From JBHEKP01 sp041859375 (GTDB lineage: Bacteria; Hydrogenedentota; Hydrogenedentia; Hydrogenedentales; CAITNO01): a DNA stretch of 15,958 bases. The first letter of the stretch is position 1; every line of letters starts with the position of its first letter. The notes under the pieces were generated by a model that had not been told where the DNA came from, did no database searches, and saw nothing but the letters and a program-made list of their open reading frames with translations. Shown in pieces: positions 1 through 7,136 of this stretch. Made by a program: the position numbers and the translations under genes. Where the stretch lies: positions 1-15,958 of the forward strand of contig JBHEKP010000050.1 in the NCBI GenBank assembly GCA_041859375.1, given 5' to 3'.

Positions 1-2
1 TC

Positions 3-440
3 TCCGCCGCCGAATGCATTGACGAATGGTATCTGGGCAGGAACGATCCCGTCGGCCTGCTGTGGGAGTGGCGGGAGCTGACGGGCCGTTCGGATTTGGG
101 CGAGACGGGGCTGGGACGCCTGGCCGCCGCATGGGAACGCCTGGAAAACTGGGCAATGGCCGCCGCCGTGTGGAGCGAGGCGGCGGAACGCCGTCCGTCC
201 CACGCCCCAAGCGCCCTCAACGCCGGGCGCACCCTGCTTTGGGCCGGACAATATGAGGCCGGGACGGCGCAACTCGCCCGCGCGGCGGAGTTCGGCGGGG
301 AGATTGCCGGATCGGCCGCCGACATCCTTGAGGGATGCGCGCAAAAGGCGGCGCGGGACGGTTATGACGGGGAGGCGGAGAAAATGCGCGCGCTGGCGGC
401 CGCCATCCGGAACCGCGGGGAAAAGGCGGCCACCCCATGA
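3..440 (+). CDS. C-terminal part of a TPR-like helical protein (5' end outside window)
   Basis: The reading frame is open from the left edge of the window, so the N-terminus is missing; about 145 residues are visible. They have the look of tetratricopeptide-type helical pairs: small, aromatic and Ala residues recur in a pattern like A-x-x-W-x-x-L-x-x-W-x-x-A-x-x-x-W-x-x-A, followed by P-x-x-A-x-A-L-x-x-A-G and then G-x-Y-x-x-A-x-x-x-L-x-x-A. The last 40 residues are charged and Ala-rich. TPR repeats are protein-interaction scaffolds, so this fragment gives no catalytic role. The stop codon overlaps the start of the next gene in an ATGA (437-440), which points to translational coupling with the secreted protein downstream. 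An internal TTG at 96 could be read as a start, but the frame continues upstream without a stop, so it is not preferred. The full-length protein could carry an unrelated N-terminal domain. Confidence 0.75.
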   Translation, partial: SAAECIDEWYLGRNDPVGLLWEWRELTGRSDLGETGLGRLAAAWERLENWAMAAAVWSEAAERRPSHAPSALNAGRTLLWAGQYEAGTAQLARAAEFGGEIAGSAADILEGCAQKAARDGYDGEAEKMRALAAAIRNRGEKAATP

Positions 441-2242
441 TTACCCTGGAAAAAACGCGGTGTTCAGCCGCCGTGCGATGGTTTCCAATCCTGTGCCTCC
501 TGCTGTGCGCAGCATCCCATGCGGAGCCGGTGACGCTGACATTCAGCACCGGGGGCAACGCGACCGCCCCCTCCCCCGCCCTTTTTCCCCCGGCGGGCGG
601 CTACCTGACCCTCCCCGGCGACACCCTGCTGCTCCAGGCCGTTCCCGCGCAGGGCGGCTCCCTGCTGTGGGAAAACGCCGCGCCTCTGGACAATCCGCGC
701 GTTGCCGCCGTGCCTGTGCGGGGAGACGTGCGGGTTTCCGTCTCGGCGGATCCCGCCGGGCCGCCGTCCGGACAGGACGGGACGGCCGCGCATGCCGTAG
801 CGCCCTCCGGCGCGACCCACCTTTTCATGGCCTCCGAAGGGGCGTACGCATGGTTTGCCGCGGACCGGCAGGCCGACATGCAGGGCGCGGGCATCAGCCA
901 CCTCACCAGCCTGGACGCGCCTTATTATCCGGTGTTCCAACGGCCCAACCTGAACTTTGAGCACATCATCAACGGGGCGGCGCGGGACAATTTCAGAGCC
1001 ACCGACACACCCCGCAGGGATCCCATGGAAATCACCGTGGATTCGCCGCGCTCGGTCCGGGTGCGCTGGCCCGCGGCCACCTCAAGCTGGGCCCTGGACT
1101 GCGAGATGCGGTACACCCTGGCGGAGGGCACCGCGGTGGACATGGAATTCTCCGTGGTTCCCCGCAAAAACGAGGCCCCCCTTGGATACATCGTGTTCAT
1201 GTGGGCCTCCTACATGCACATCGCCAAGGGGCGCGCGCTGTGCTTTCCGGGGGTGAAAAACGGGCGGAGGGGCTGGGTGCGCCTGGGCGAGGATCTCCCC
1301 GGCGGCGGCTTTGAAACGGGGACCGTGGCCCATGAGGGGGAGGCGCCCCTTCCGGTGGAAAAGGGGGCGCAGTCCTTCAACATCACCACCCACGACAGCC
1401 TGTTTTTCACCGAACCCTTCTACTATGGAAAAATCACCGGGGATGTGGCGGAAAAAGGGCTGGAGGACACCCGCGCGTTCATCATGATGTTCGATCAGGC
1501 CGCGCCGGTGCGTTTCGCCCTTTGGAACTGGGACGGAAAACCGGAGTCGCCCGCATGGGACTGGCAGTTTGTCGTGCGCGACCCCGTGGTGGGGCAGAAA
1601 TACGGCTACCGGGCGCGGCTGCTGGTGAAGCCCTTCACCAACGAGGAGGATGTGCGCGCGGAATACAACGCATGGGCCGCCGCGCCGGACAGGGAAGCTT
1701 CGCCCCCCCCCGTGGCCGGTGTTTCGGACCGCTTTCCCGTCATTCTTTCCCCGAGGGAACGGTATTACACCGACTGGATGCAGTATGCGCGGCGCATCGA
1801 GGCCGCCGCGCCGGACACGGCCCGGAAACTGCTCAGGTTCTCCCTTTCCGTGCCCGAACTCAAGCTGGCGGCGCTGGACGAAATCATTGCGCGCCGGGCC
1901 GCCGCGGACGGTTCCGCCGCATTGCCGGGGGAATGGCGGACTCTTCTCCTGGAGGGGCGGCTCGACCCGGAATGCGCCGCACGGTTCGCCGGGGAGCTGG
2001 CCAGGCGGGGCCTCGCGGCGGAAACACGCGCCGCGGCGGAAAGCCTCGCCGGGGAACACCCGGAGTATTCGGAACGCCTGAAAAACGCCCTTCTTTCCGC
2101 CTCGGAAAGCCTTGCCGCCTCGGGAAACGCCGAAGCGGCGGAAATATTCAAACACACCGCCGACGCCCCCCGGAGGGAAGCGGACGGCGCGGCCAACGGC
2201 AACCATAACGCGGCAGCCAACCCCGCCGCAGGAGCCCATTGA
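437..2242 (+). CDS. Secreted protein of unknown function, 601 aa, beta-sandwich-like core
   Basis: The N-terminus is a clear Sec signal peptide: basic residues at 6-14, a hydrophobic stretch at about 16-26 and a likely signal peptidase I site after the SHA at residues 27-29. There is no convincing lipobox. Residues about 30-110 are Pro/Gly/Ala-rich. From about 125 to 410 the protein is rich in aromatic residues and beta-forming segments, with features such as FEHIINGA, GYIVFMWASYMH, FYYGKI, FIMMFDQ and PAWDWQFVVRD. The segment from 410 to 601 is Ala/Glu-rich and probably helical. The many Trp, Tyr and His residues in a mutarotase-like beta-sandwich layout suggest carbohydrate handling, but I recognise no catalytic motif and assign no reaction. 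The start is fixed by the ATGA overlap with the preceding TPR-like gene, and the stop overlaps the NrpR gene. This places it in one unit with a regulator and a GH109-like enzyme. It is a real gene because it has a signal peptide and conserved-looking blocks in a single long frame. Confidence 0.85.
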   Translation: MITLEKTRCSAAVRWFPILCLLLCAASHAEPVTLTFSTGGNATAPSPALFPPAGGYLTLPGDTLLLQAVPAQGGSLLWENAAPLDNPRVAAVPVRGDVRVSVSADPAGPPSGQDGTAAHAVAPSGATHLFMASEGAYAWFAADRQADMQGAGISHLTSLDAPYYPVFQRPNLNFEHIINGAARDNFRATDTPRRDPMEITVDSPRSVRVRWPAATSSWALDCEMRYTLAEGTAVDMEFSVVPRKNEAPLGYIVFMWASYMHIAKGRALCFPGVKNGRRGWVRLGEDLPGGGFETGTVAHEGEAPLPVEKGAQSFNITTHDSLFFTEPFYYGKITGDVAEKGLEDTRAFIMMFDQAAPVRFALWNWDGKPESPAWDWQFVVRDPVVGQKYGYRARLLVKPFTNEEDVRAEYNAWAAAPDREASPPPVAGVSDRFPVILSPRERYYTDWMQYARRIEAAAPDTARKLLRFSLSVPELKLAALDEIIARRAAADGSAALPGEWRTLLLEGRLDPECAARFAGELARRGLAAETRAAAESLAGEHPEYSERLKNALLSASESLAASGNAEAAEIFKHTADAPRREADGAANGNHNAAANPAAGAH

Positions 2243-3243
2243 TGGACATTAAAACCAAGCGCCGGATGGTGGCGATCCTGCAAATTCTGCATGACGCCGG
2301 GGAAAGCCTCGGCAGTGAGCGCATCGCCAAGGCACTCGAACTCGCGGGCATCGAGCTCAGCGAGCGGGCGGTGCGCAACTACCTGGCCCAGACGGACGAG
2401 CTGGGCTGGACGGAAAACCTGGGAAGGCGCGGCCGCAGGCTCACCCACGGCGGGCTGTCGGAACTGGAGGGCGCCCTTGTGGTGGACAAGGTGGGCTTCA
2501 TCGCCGCCAAGGTGGACACCCTCTCCTACCAGATGGATTTTGATCTCCAGACGCGCAGGGGCAAGATCATCCTGAACATCTCCACGGTGGCCCTGCGCGA
2601 TCTCAAGCCGGCACTCGGCATACTGTCGGGCATCTTCAAGGCCCGCCTGGGCATGGGCCGCCTTGCCGCGGTGGGCCTGCCCGGGGAGAACATCGGCGGC
2701 TTCCGCGTGCCGCCCCAGTGCGGCGCCATCGGCACCGTGTGCAGCGTGAGCATGAACGGCGTGCTCCTGCACGCGAACATCGCCACCACCTCCCGCTTCG
2801 GCGGGCTGCTGGAGTTTCTCGACGGCAGGCCGCACCGGTTCACGCAAATCATCACCTACGACGGATCCTCCCTTGATCCGCTGGAAATTTTCATCCGCGG
2901 CCACATGACCGCCGTCGCAAAGGCGGCGGAAACGGGGAACGGCACCATCGGCGCGAGCTTCCGGGAGGTGCCCGCCGTCGCGCTGCCGGAGGTGCTTCGG
3001 ATTGTGCGGGAAACGGAGGAGGCGGGGCTGGGCGGCGTGCTCGCCATCGGCAGCCCGAACCAGCCGCTGCTGGACATCCCCGTCGCCAGCGGGCGCGTGG
3101 GGCTCATTCTCGGCGGCGGGCTCAACCCCATCGCCGCCGTGGTCGAGGCGGGCATCCCCGTCACCAGCACCGCCATGAGCACCCTGTGCGACTTTGGGGA
3201 GCTGGCGGACTACCGCATGATAAACCTGGCCGGAAGGCTCTGA
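2242..3243 (+). CDS. nrpR: NrpR-family (DUF128) winged-helix transcriptional regulator
   Basis: This 333-aa protein has an N-terminal winged-helix domain at about residues 1-70, with a recognition-helix region rich in Ser, Arg and Asn near residues 45-55. One NrpR (DUF128) domain follows at about 75-333. Family hallmarks visible are the ALVVDKVGFIAAKVD segment, FDLQTRRGKIILN, CGAIGTVCSVSMNGVLL, TSRFGGLLE and SLDPLEIFI, and a Gly-rich C-terminal region (LILGGGLNPIAA). In methanogenic archaea NrpR represses nitrogen-assimilation genes and responds to 2-oxoglutarate; bacterial homologues are mostly uncharacterised, so the effector here is unknown. Archaeal proteins often carry two NrpR domains, while this one has a single copy. 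A TTG at 2239 is also in frame, but the ATG at 2242 is preferred because AGGAG lies at 2230-2234, 7 nt upstream. That start overlaps the stop of the upstream gene by one base. The GH109-like gene follows after 38 nt, so co-transcription is likely. Confidence 0.88.
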   Translation: MDIKTKRRMVAILQILHDAGESLGSERIAKALELAGIELSERAVRNYLAQTDELGWTENLGRRGRRLTHGGLSELEGALVVDKVGFIAAKVDTLSYQMDFDLQTRRGKIILNISTVALRDLKPALGILSGIFKARLGMGRLAAVGLPGENIGGFRVPPQCGAIGTVCSVSMNGVLLHANIATTSRFGGLLEFLDGRPHRFTQIITYDGSSLDPLEIFIRGHMTAVAKAAETGNGTIGASFREVPAVALPEVLRIVRETEEAGLGGVLAIGSPNQPLLDIPVASGRVGLILGGGLNPIAAVVEAGIPVTSTAMSTLCDFGELADYRMINLAGRL

Positions 3244-3281
3244 GCAACCGGACGAAAACGGGAACGAAAGGACGCGGAACC

Positions 3282-4571
3282 ATGAACAGGCGTGAATTTC
3301 TGGGCGCGGGCGCGGGACTGGCCATGGGCGCCGCGCTGGCCCGCACCGGGGCGGCGCGGGAGAAGACGGTGCGTGTGGGCGTCATCGGCACGGGCAACCG
3401 GGGCAGGGCCCACGTGGCGGAGCTTTTGCGCATGCCCGACGTGGAGGTGCCCGCCGTGTGCGATGTCATTCCGGAGGCGGCCGAGGCCGCGCGCGAACTG
3501 GCGCGCAAGGCCGGCCGGCCGGAGCCCGAGGCCCACACGAACGGCGAACTGGACTACCGGCGCCTGGTGGAGCGGGATGATCTGGACGCGGTAATCATCG
3601 CCACCCCGTGGAACTGGCACACCCCCATGGCGGTGGACGCGATGCGCGCGAAAAAATGCGCGGGCATCGAGGTGCCCGCCGCGGTCACCCTGGAGGAGTG
3701 CTGGACGCTGGTCAACACCTGCGAGGAAACCGGCACCCCCTGCATGATGCTCGAAAACTGGTCGTTCCGCCGGGACAACCTTGCGGTGCTGAACATGGTG
3801 CGCCAGGGGCTCTTCGGGGAGGTGGCGCACTGCCACTGCGCCTACGCCCACGACTGCGTGGCGGGATGGATGTTTGACGCGCAGGGCAACGACCGCTGGG
3901 GCGCAAAATTCATCGAAAAGAAAAACTGCGACCAGTACCCCACCCACAGCCAGGGACCGGTCCTGAGCTGGATGGACATCAACCACGGGGACGCCTATGC
4001 CACCGTGTCCTCCACCGCCACCGGCGGCTGGGGCATCAACGCCTATTTCCGGCGCGTCTTCGGTCCGGACCACCCCAACAGCACCCGCAAATTCGCCCAG
4101 GGGGACATTGTCACCTCCGTGGTGCGCACGCACAAGGGAAAGACCATCGTTATTCATTATGACATCCAGTTACCGCGCCCCTATGACAACCGCTGGCTGC
4201 TCCAGGGAACCATGGGCGTGTACAGCCACGAGCACAACGCCCTGTATCTGGAGGGGAAAAGTCCCGAGAACCACCAGTGGGAGCCTTTCGCGCCCTATCA
4301 GGACAAATATGACCACCCTTGGTGGAAAAGCATGGATGCCGATGCGGCCGCTTCGGGCCACGGCGGCACCGACAGCCTGACCCTCGGGCTCTTCATCAAT
4401 GCGGTGCGGGAACAGTCTCCCATGCCGGTGGACGTGTATGATTCCGCCACCATGAGCAGCATTGTGGGACTGTCGGAACTGTCCATCGCAAAAGGGGGAA
4501 TTCCCGTGGACTGCCCCGATTTTACCCGGGGTGCCTGGAAGACCAAAAAGCCCGCATTTGGTGTCTTTTAG
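3282..4571 (+). CDS. Tat-exported Gfo/Idh/MocA-fold protein, GH109 (alpha-N-acetylgalactosaminidase)-like
   Basis: The 429-aa protein starts with a twin-arginine signal (RREFLG at residues 3-8, then a hydrophobic Ala/Gly stretch to about 25), consistent with export in folded, cofactor-loaded form. A Rossmann NAD-binding motif, GVIGTGNRGR, lies at 33-42. The next blocks match GH109 enzymes as I know them: PWNWH at 109-113, EVPAA from 130, CMMLEN, LNMVRQGLFGE, YPTH at 219-222, DIVTSVV, YDHPWW, GHGG at 359-362, and a C-terminal PVDVYDSATMSSI...PVDCPDFT. GH109 enzymes cleave glycosides through transient NAD-dependent oxidation. Ordinary Gfo/Idh/MocA dehydrogenases have EKP where this protein has EVP, so the catalytic Lys is replaced, which favours the GH109 side. 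The length is close to the roughly 440 aa typical of the family. The start is ATG 3282, with AAAGGA at 3267-3272; the frame extends upstream but only into the NrpR gene. Substrate specificity cannot be read from sequence and other sugars are possible. Confidence 0.85.
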   Translation: MNRREFLGAGAGLAMGAALARTGAAREKTVRVGVIGTGNRGRAHVAELLRMPDVEVPAVCDVIPEAAEAARELARKAGRPEPEAHTNGELDYRRLVERDDLDAVIIATPWNWHTPMAVDAMRAKKCAGIEVPAAVTLEECWTLVNTCEETGTPCMMLENWSFRRDNLAVLNMVRQGLFGEVAHCHCAYAHDCVAGWMFDAQGNDRWGAKFIEKKNCDQYPTHSQGPVLSWMDINHGDAYATVSSTATGGWGINAYFRRVFGPDHPNSTRKFAQGDIVTSVVRTHKGKTIVIHYDIQLPRPYDNRWLLQGTMGVYSHEHNALYLEGKSPENHQWEPFAPYQDKYDHPWWKSMDADAAASGHGGTDSLTLGLFINAVREQSPMPVDVYDSATMSSIVGLSELSIAKGGIPVDCPDFTRGAWKTKKPAFGVF

Positions 4572-4596
4572 CCAATACTTCATAGAATTCTCCGTT

Positions 4597-4616
4597 CATA
4601 CCTACCAGTAGGTATG
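4597..4616. repeat. Perfect 9-bp inverted repeat with 2-nt spacer (operator or weak terminator)
   Basis: CATACCTAC and GTAGGTATG form perfect arms separated by CA, beginning 26 nt after the GH109-like stop codon. The near-continuous dyad, with ACCTAC/GTAGGT arms, resembles operators of TetR-family repressors, although no TetR-type gene is in this window. As RNA it would form an 8-bp stem with a CCAG loop, but only four T residues follow (GATTTTC), so it would be at best a weak terminator. The dyad centre lies about 67 nt upstream of the predicted transcription start of the ATPase operon. Confidence 0.6.
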
Positions 4617-4638
4617 GATTTTCGGGGTGCGAAAAATT

Positions 4639-4667
4639 TTATCCGCCACATTACGCAATGCTATAAT
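4639..4667 (+). promoter_or_regulatory. Extended -10 sigma70-type promoter for the V-ATPase operon
   Basis: A consensus extended -10 element, TGCTATAAT, sits at 4659-4667, with the hexamer TATAAT at 4662-4667. A 17-bp spacer puts a weak -35 (TTATCC) at 4639-4644; a TG-extended -10 can work with a poor -35. The start of transcription would be near 4674. It is the only consensus promoter I noticed in the window, and it lies in the one AT-rich gap ahead of a ten-gene operon, which fits its role. Confidence 0.6.
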
Positions 4668-4792
4668 TCTGTGAAATTGCATTGGGTTTTGATTTAATTA
4701 ACTGATTTCGTCCTTTGCACACTGTCCCATCGGCCCCCTCCGGAAGCGGATAAGAACGTGGCGGCAGTGTTTCGCGCGTCCGGTAGTTGAAA

Positions 4793-4822
4793 ACAGGGTG
4801 TGCTTGTGCAGACAGGTGTGCT
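4793..4822 (+). repeat. Imperfect direct repeat ACAG(G)GTGTGCT, two copies
   Basis: ACAGGGTGTGCT at 4793-4804 recurs as ACAGGTGTGCT at 4812-4822, differing by one G, with a 19-nt period. The second copy ends 20 nt before the start codon of the first ATPase gene. Two helical-phase-unlike copies in the 5' leader could be a protein or RNA site acting on translation, or chance in a short region. Confidence 0.4.
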
Positions 4823-4842
4823 CAACCACAAAATAAAACGCA

Positions 4843-5211
4843 ATGGAAAACACCAAACAGCCAGATATCACCACGGATGAGGCCCCCGCCATCCTGCGCA
4901 TTGCGCGGCACGAACATGTGCTGACCGCACGGATTGACGATGCGAAATCCCAGGCGGAGGCGCTCCTTGCCAGGGCCCGGGAAAACGCCGCGCTCATTGA
5001 GCGCCAGGCGGCGGAGGCGCTGGAGGCGGAATTGGAGGCAATCCGCCGGGAGGCGGCCGTGAAGCGGTCGCAGCTGCGCGAGGCGGTGCTGGCCATTGCG
5101 GAAACCCACGCGCGCAACGAGGTTGATCGGGCCCGTCCCCTGGTGGGCGGGGTTGCCGCCGAGATGGCGGCCCTTGCGCTGCCCGGACCGGGCGGGGAGA
5201 ACCGCTCATGA
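4843..5211 (+). CDS. ntpF: V-type ATPase peripheral-stalk subunit G/H (NtpF-like)
   Basis: This 122-aa protein is almost entirely a charged alpha helix: from about residue 17 to 100 it is Ala, Glu and Arg-rich with a heptad-like pattern and no membrane segment. This is the composition of the G/H subunit that pairs with subunit E to form the peripheral stalk linking the catalytic head to the membrane stator. Sequence conservation in this family is low, so the assignment relies on length, coiled-coil character and position as the first gene of an operon ordered as in E. hirae (F-I-K-E-C-G-A-B-D). The start ATG at 4843 has no recognisable Shine-Dalgarno sequence (upstream is A-rich), and an in-frame stop TAA at 4834-4836 prevents an upstream start. 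Its stop overlaps the subunit I start in ATGA. It probably sets the level of the whole operon. Confidence 0.82.
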   Translation: MENTKQPDITTDEAPAILRIARHEHVLTARIDDAKSQAEALLARARENAALIERQAAEALEAELEAIRREAAVKRSQLREAVLAIAETHARNEVDRARPLVGGVAAEMAALALPGPGGENRS

Positions 5212-7136
5212 TCAGCCCAATGTCGCGGGTCGAGATAATCTGCCTCCAGGGCGTCACGTCCGAACTGGTCGCCTTCGTCCAGGAGCAGGGGGTGCTCCAC
5301 ATACAGGACGTGCCCTCCGTTGTGGAGGGCGAGCCGGGCTTCCTCAACCCGCTCCAGCCGGGCGGCACCGCGCGCAAGGATCAGGCGCGGCTTGAGCGGC
5401 TGGAAAAAAGCCTCGCGGAACTGGCCCCGATGCTCACCTTCAAGCCGAACCCCCGCGAGGTCACCGGGGCGGCGGCGGCGCTGCGGGGCATCCCCCATGA
5501 CAACTGGGAAAAGGTGGTGCGCGAGTGGAACCGGACGCTGCGCCCCCTGGCGCGCAGCCGGGTGAACCTTGAGGACAATGTCACCATACTGCGCCAGTAC
5601 GCGGGCATGCTGTCGGCCCTGGCACCGCAGCTCGACAAAAGCCGCTTCCGCCTCGGCAGCGGGGCGCGCTTCATCCTCATCCCGTCGGGCCACCGCTCGA
5701 AGGGCCGGGAACTCAACGACCAGCTCCAGGAGAAATTCGGGCCGGGCGTGCGCTTTGTGCACGAGCGCCTTTCGCGCAGCCTGACCGCCGGGCTGGTGCT
5801 GTACCCCGAGGAGTTGGACGACGAGGTTGACACGGCGCTGCGGGATCTCGGCATCAGCCCCGTTGACAGTCCGGAGGCCCCGGTGAGGGGCATGTCCCTC
5901 GACGAGGCGTCGGCCAGGCTGAAGGAGCTGATTGCGGAGCAGCAAAAGCAGCTTGAGGAGACGCGGCACAACCTGAACCGCGTCTCCCGCAAGGAGGCCC
6001 CCCGCCTGCTCGCGTTGAAGACGGTGGTCGCCGACATGCTCGCCCGCCACCAGGTCGCGGCGGATCACATGGCCGGAAGCCAAATGATCAGCGTGATGCA
6101 CGGCTGGATCCCCGAGGAAAACCTGGCAGCCTTCAGGGCGTCGCTCGCGGACAGGTTCGGCCCGAAGGCCTCCCTGAGCCTGCTGCCCCTGGACGGGGTG
6201 GACCCGGTGGAGGTGCCCACCAAACTGAAAAACAACTGGTTTGCGCGGCCCTTCGAGCTGCTGCTCCAGCTTTACCCGCCCCCCACCTACGGCTCAATCG
6301 ACCCGAGCTGGTGGGTGGGCGTCTCCTTCGTGCTTTTCTACGGCTTCATCATGGCCGACGCCGTGTACGGCACGCTCATCCTGCTCATCGCCTGGCAGGT
6401 GCGCCGCCGCTTCGGCCATGTCCCCGTCGCCCGCCAAATCGCCCAGCTTGCGGCGTACATGGGAACGTCCACCATCATCTTCGGCGTGATCTTCGGCGAG
6501 TACATGGGCAACCTGGGCATGTATCTCTTCGGCATACAGCCCATTTGGATGCACCGCATTTCCGGGGTGATCATCCTCCTGTACATTTCACTGGTGGTGG
6601 GGATTGTGCATGTGGGGACCAGCATCCTTCTTGGCATCAGGGAGGCCTGGAAGCACGGGCACAGGGGCCATTTCTACGAGAAATGCGGCATGTTCTCCGC
6701 CTTCCTGGGCATGCTCACCGCCGTTTTCGGGGTGATGGGCCTCATTCCCGGCGGAACCACCCCCTCCGTCGCCGCGGGGATCGGCCTGATTCTGCTGGGC
6801 ATCGCGCTGATGTTCGTGGGGTTGGGCAAGGGCGCCTTCATCCAGACCGTCGAACTGGTCTCGCTGGCGACCAACGTCATGTCCTATTCCCGTCTCATGG
6901 CCCTTGGCATGGCCTCCACCGCCCTTGCCGACGTGGGCAACCAGTTCTTCGAGCAGGGCGGCAACCCCTTCGTCGGGGCGGGCATCGACCTTCTTTTCCA
7001 GGTGCTGAACATCTGCATGGGGCTTTTCAGCCCCACGCTGCACTCGCTGCGTCTCAACTACGTCGAGTCGCTGCCAAAGTTTTACGAGCCCCAAGGACAC
7101 AACTTTAAACCGTTCAGAAAGGAACTCCCATGGTGA
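5208..7136 (+). CDS. ntpI: V-type ATPase membrane stator subunit I (a subunit)
   Basis: At 642 aa this has the usual size of bacterial/archaeal subunit I. Residues 1 to about 365 are a hydrophilic cytoplasmic arm with long helical stretches (for example around 240-275). From about 366 onward there are some seven to eight membrane helices, starting WWVGVSFVLFYGFIMADAVYG. The penultimate helix contains the family signature SYSRLMALG; its Arg is residue 562 (codon at 6891-6893) and is the conserved residue that faces the rotor-ring carboxylates during ion transfer. The subunit forms the two half-channels with the K ring and binds the peripheral stalks. GGGGAGA at 5194-5200 serves ATG 5208; a second in-frame ATG at 5220 is possible. 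The 3' end overlaps the K gene by 7 nt. Confidence 0.96.
   Translation: MISPMSRVEIICLQGVTSELVAFVQEQGVLHIQDVPSVVEGEPGFLNPLQPGGTARKDQARLERLEKSLAELAPMLTFKPNPREVTGAAAALRGIPHDNWEKVVREWNRTLRPLARSRVNLEDNVTILRQYAGMLSALAPQLDKSRFRLGSGARFILIPSGHRSKGRELNDQLQEKFGPGVRFVHERLSRSLTAGLVLYPEELDDEVDTALRDLGISPVDSPEAPVRGMSLDEASARLKELIAEQQKQLEETRHNLNRVSRKEAPRLLALKTVVADMLARHQVAADHMAGSQMISVMHGWIPEENLAAFRASLADRFGPKASLSLLPLDGVDPVEVPTKLKNNWFARPFELLLQLYPPPTYGSIDPSWWVGVSFVLFYGFIMADAVYGTLILLIAWQVRRRFGHVPVARQIAQLAAYMGTSTIIFGVIFGEYMGNLGMYLFGIQPIWMHRISGVIILLYISLVVGIVHVGTSILLGIREAWKHGHRGHFYEKCGMFSAFLGMLTAVFGVMGLIPGGTTPSVAAGIGLILLGIALMFVGLGKGAFIQTVELVSLATNVMSYSRLMALGMASTALADVGNQFFEQGGNPFVGAGIDLLFQVLNICMGLFSPTLHSLRLNYVESLPKFYEPQGHNFKPFRKELPW

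Larger units (their letters stand above)
4572..4842. other. AT-rich intergenic region and leader of the V-ATPase operon
   Basis: This 271-nt gap separates the GH109-like gene from the ATPase operon and is clearly more AT-rich than the flanking coding DNA, at least over 4572-4710. It contains an inverted repeat (4597-4616), an extended -10 promoter (4659-4667) and an imperfect direct repeat (4793-4822). The expected transcript leader is about 165-170 nt. I see no convincing small ORF in it, no known riboswitch and no strong intrinsic terminator for the upstream genes. Confidence 0.75.

Noticed and set aside
1082..2239. Open frame of about 385 codons on the minus strand opposite the secreted protein gene
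   Set aside because: The + strand frame has a signal peptide and start/stop overlaps with its neighbours; the antisense frame shows only Gly/Arg/Pro-rich sequence.
2239..2241. TTG as start of the NrpR-family gene
   Set aside because: ATG at 2242 is in the same frame and has AGGAG at an optimal 7-nt distance.
4597..4616. Strong intrinsic terminator for the NrpR/GH109 unit
   Set aside because: The dyad has a 2-nt spacer and only four T residues nearby; an operator is equally or more likely, so it is listed only as an inverted repeat.
4758..4790. Possible leader peptide starting at GTG in the ATPase leader
   Set aside because: It would have ten codons, no convincing ribosome binding site and no attenuator-like codon run or hairpin.
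4698..6101. Open frame of about 467 codons on the minus strand opposite the G/H and I subunit genes
   Set aside because: It covers the ATPase promoter region and two real genes, has low-complexity Arg/Ser/Ala content and no recognisable motif. Considered a high-GC artefact.
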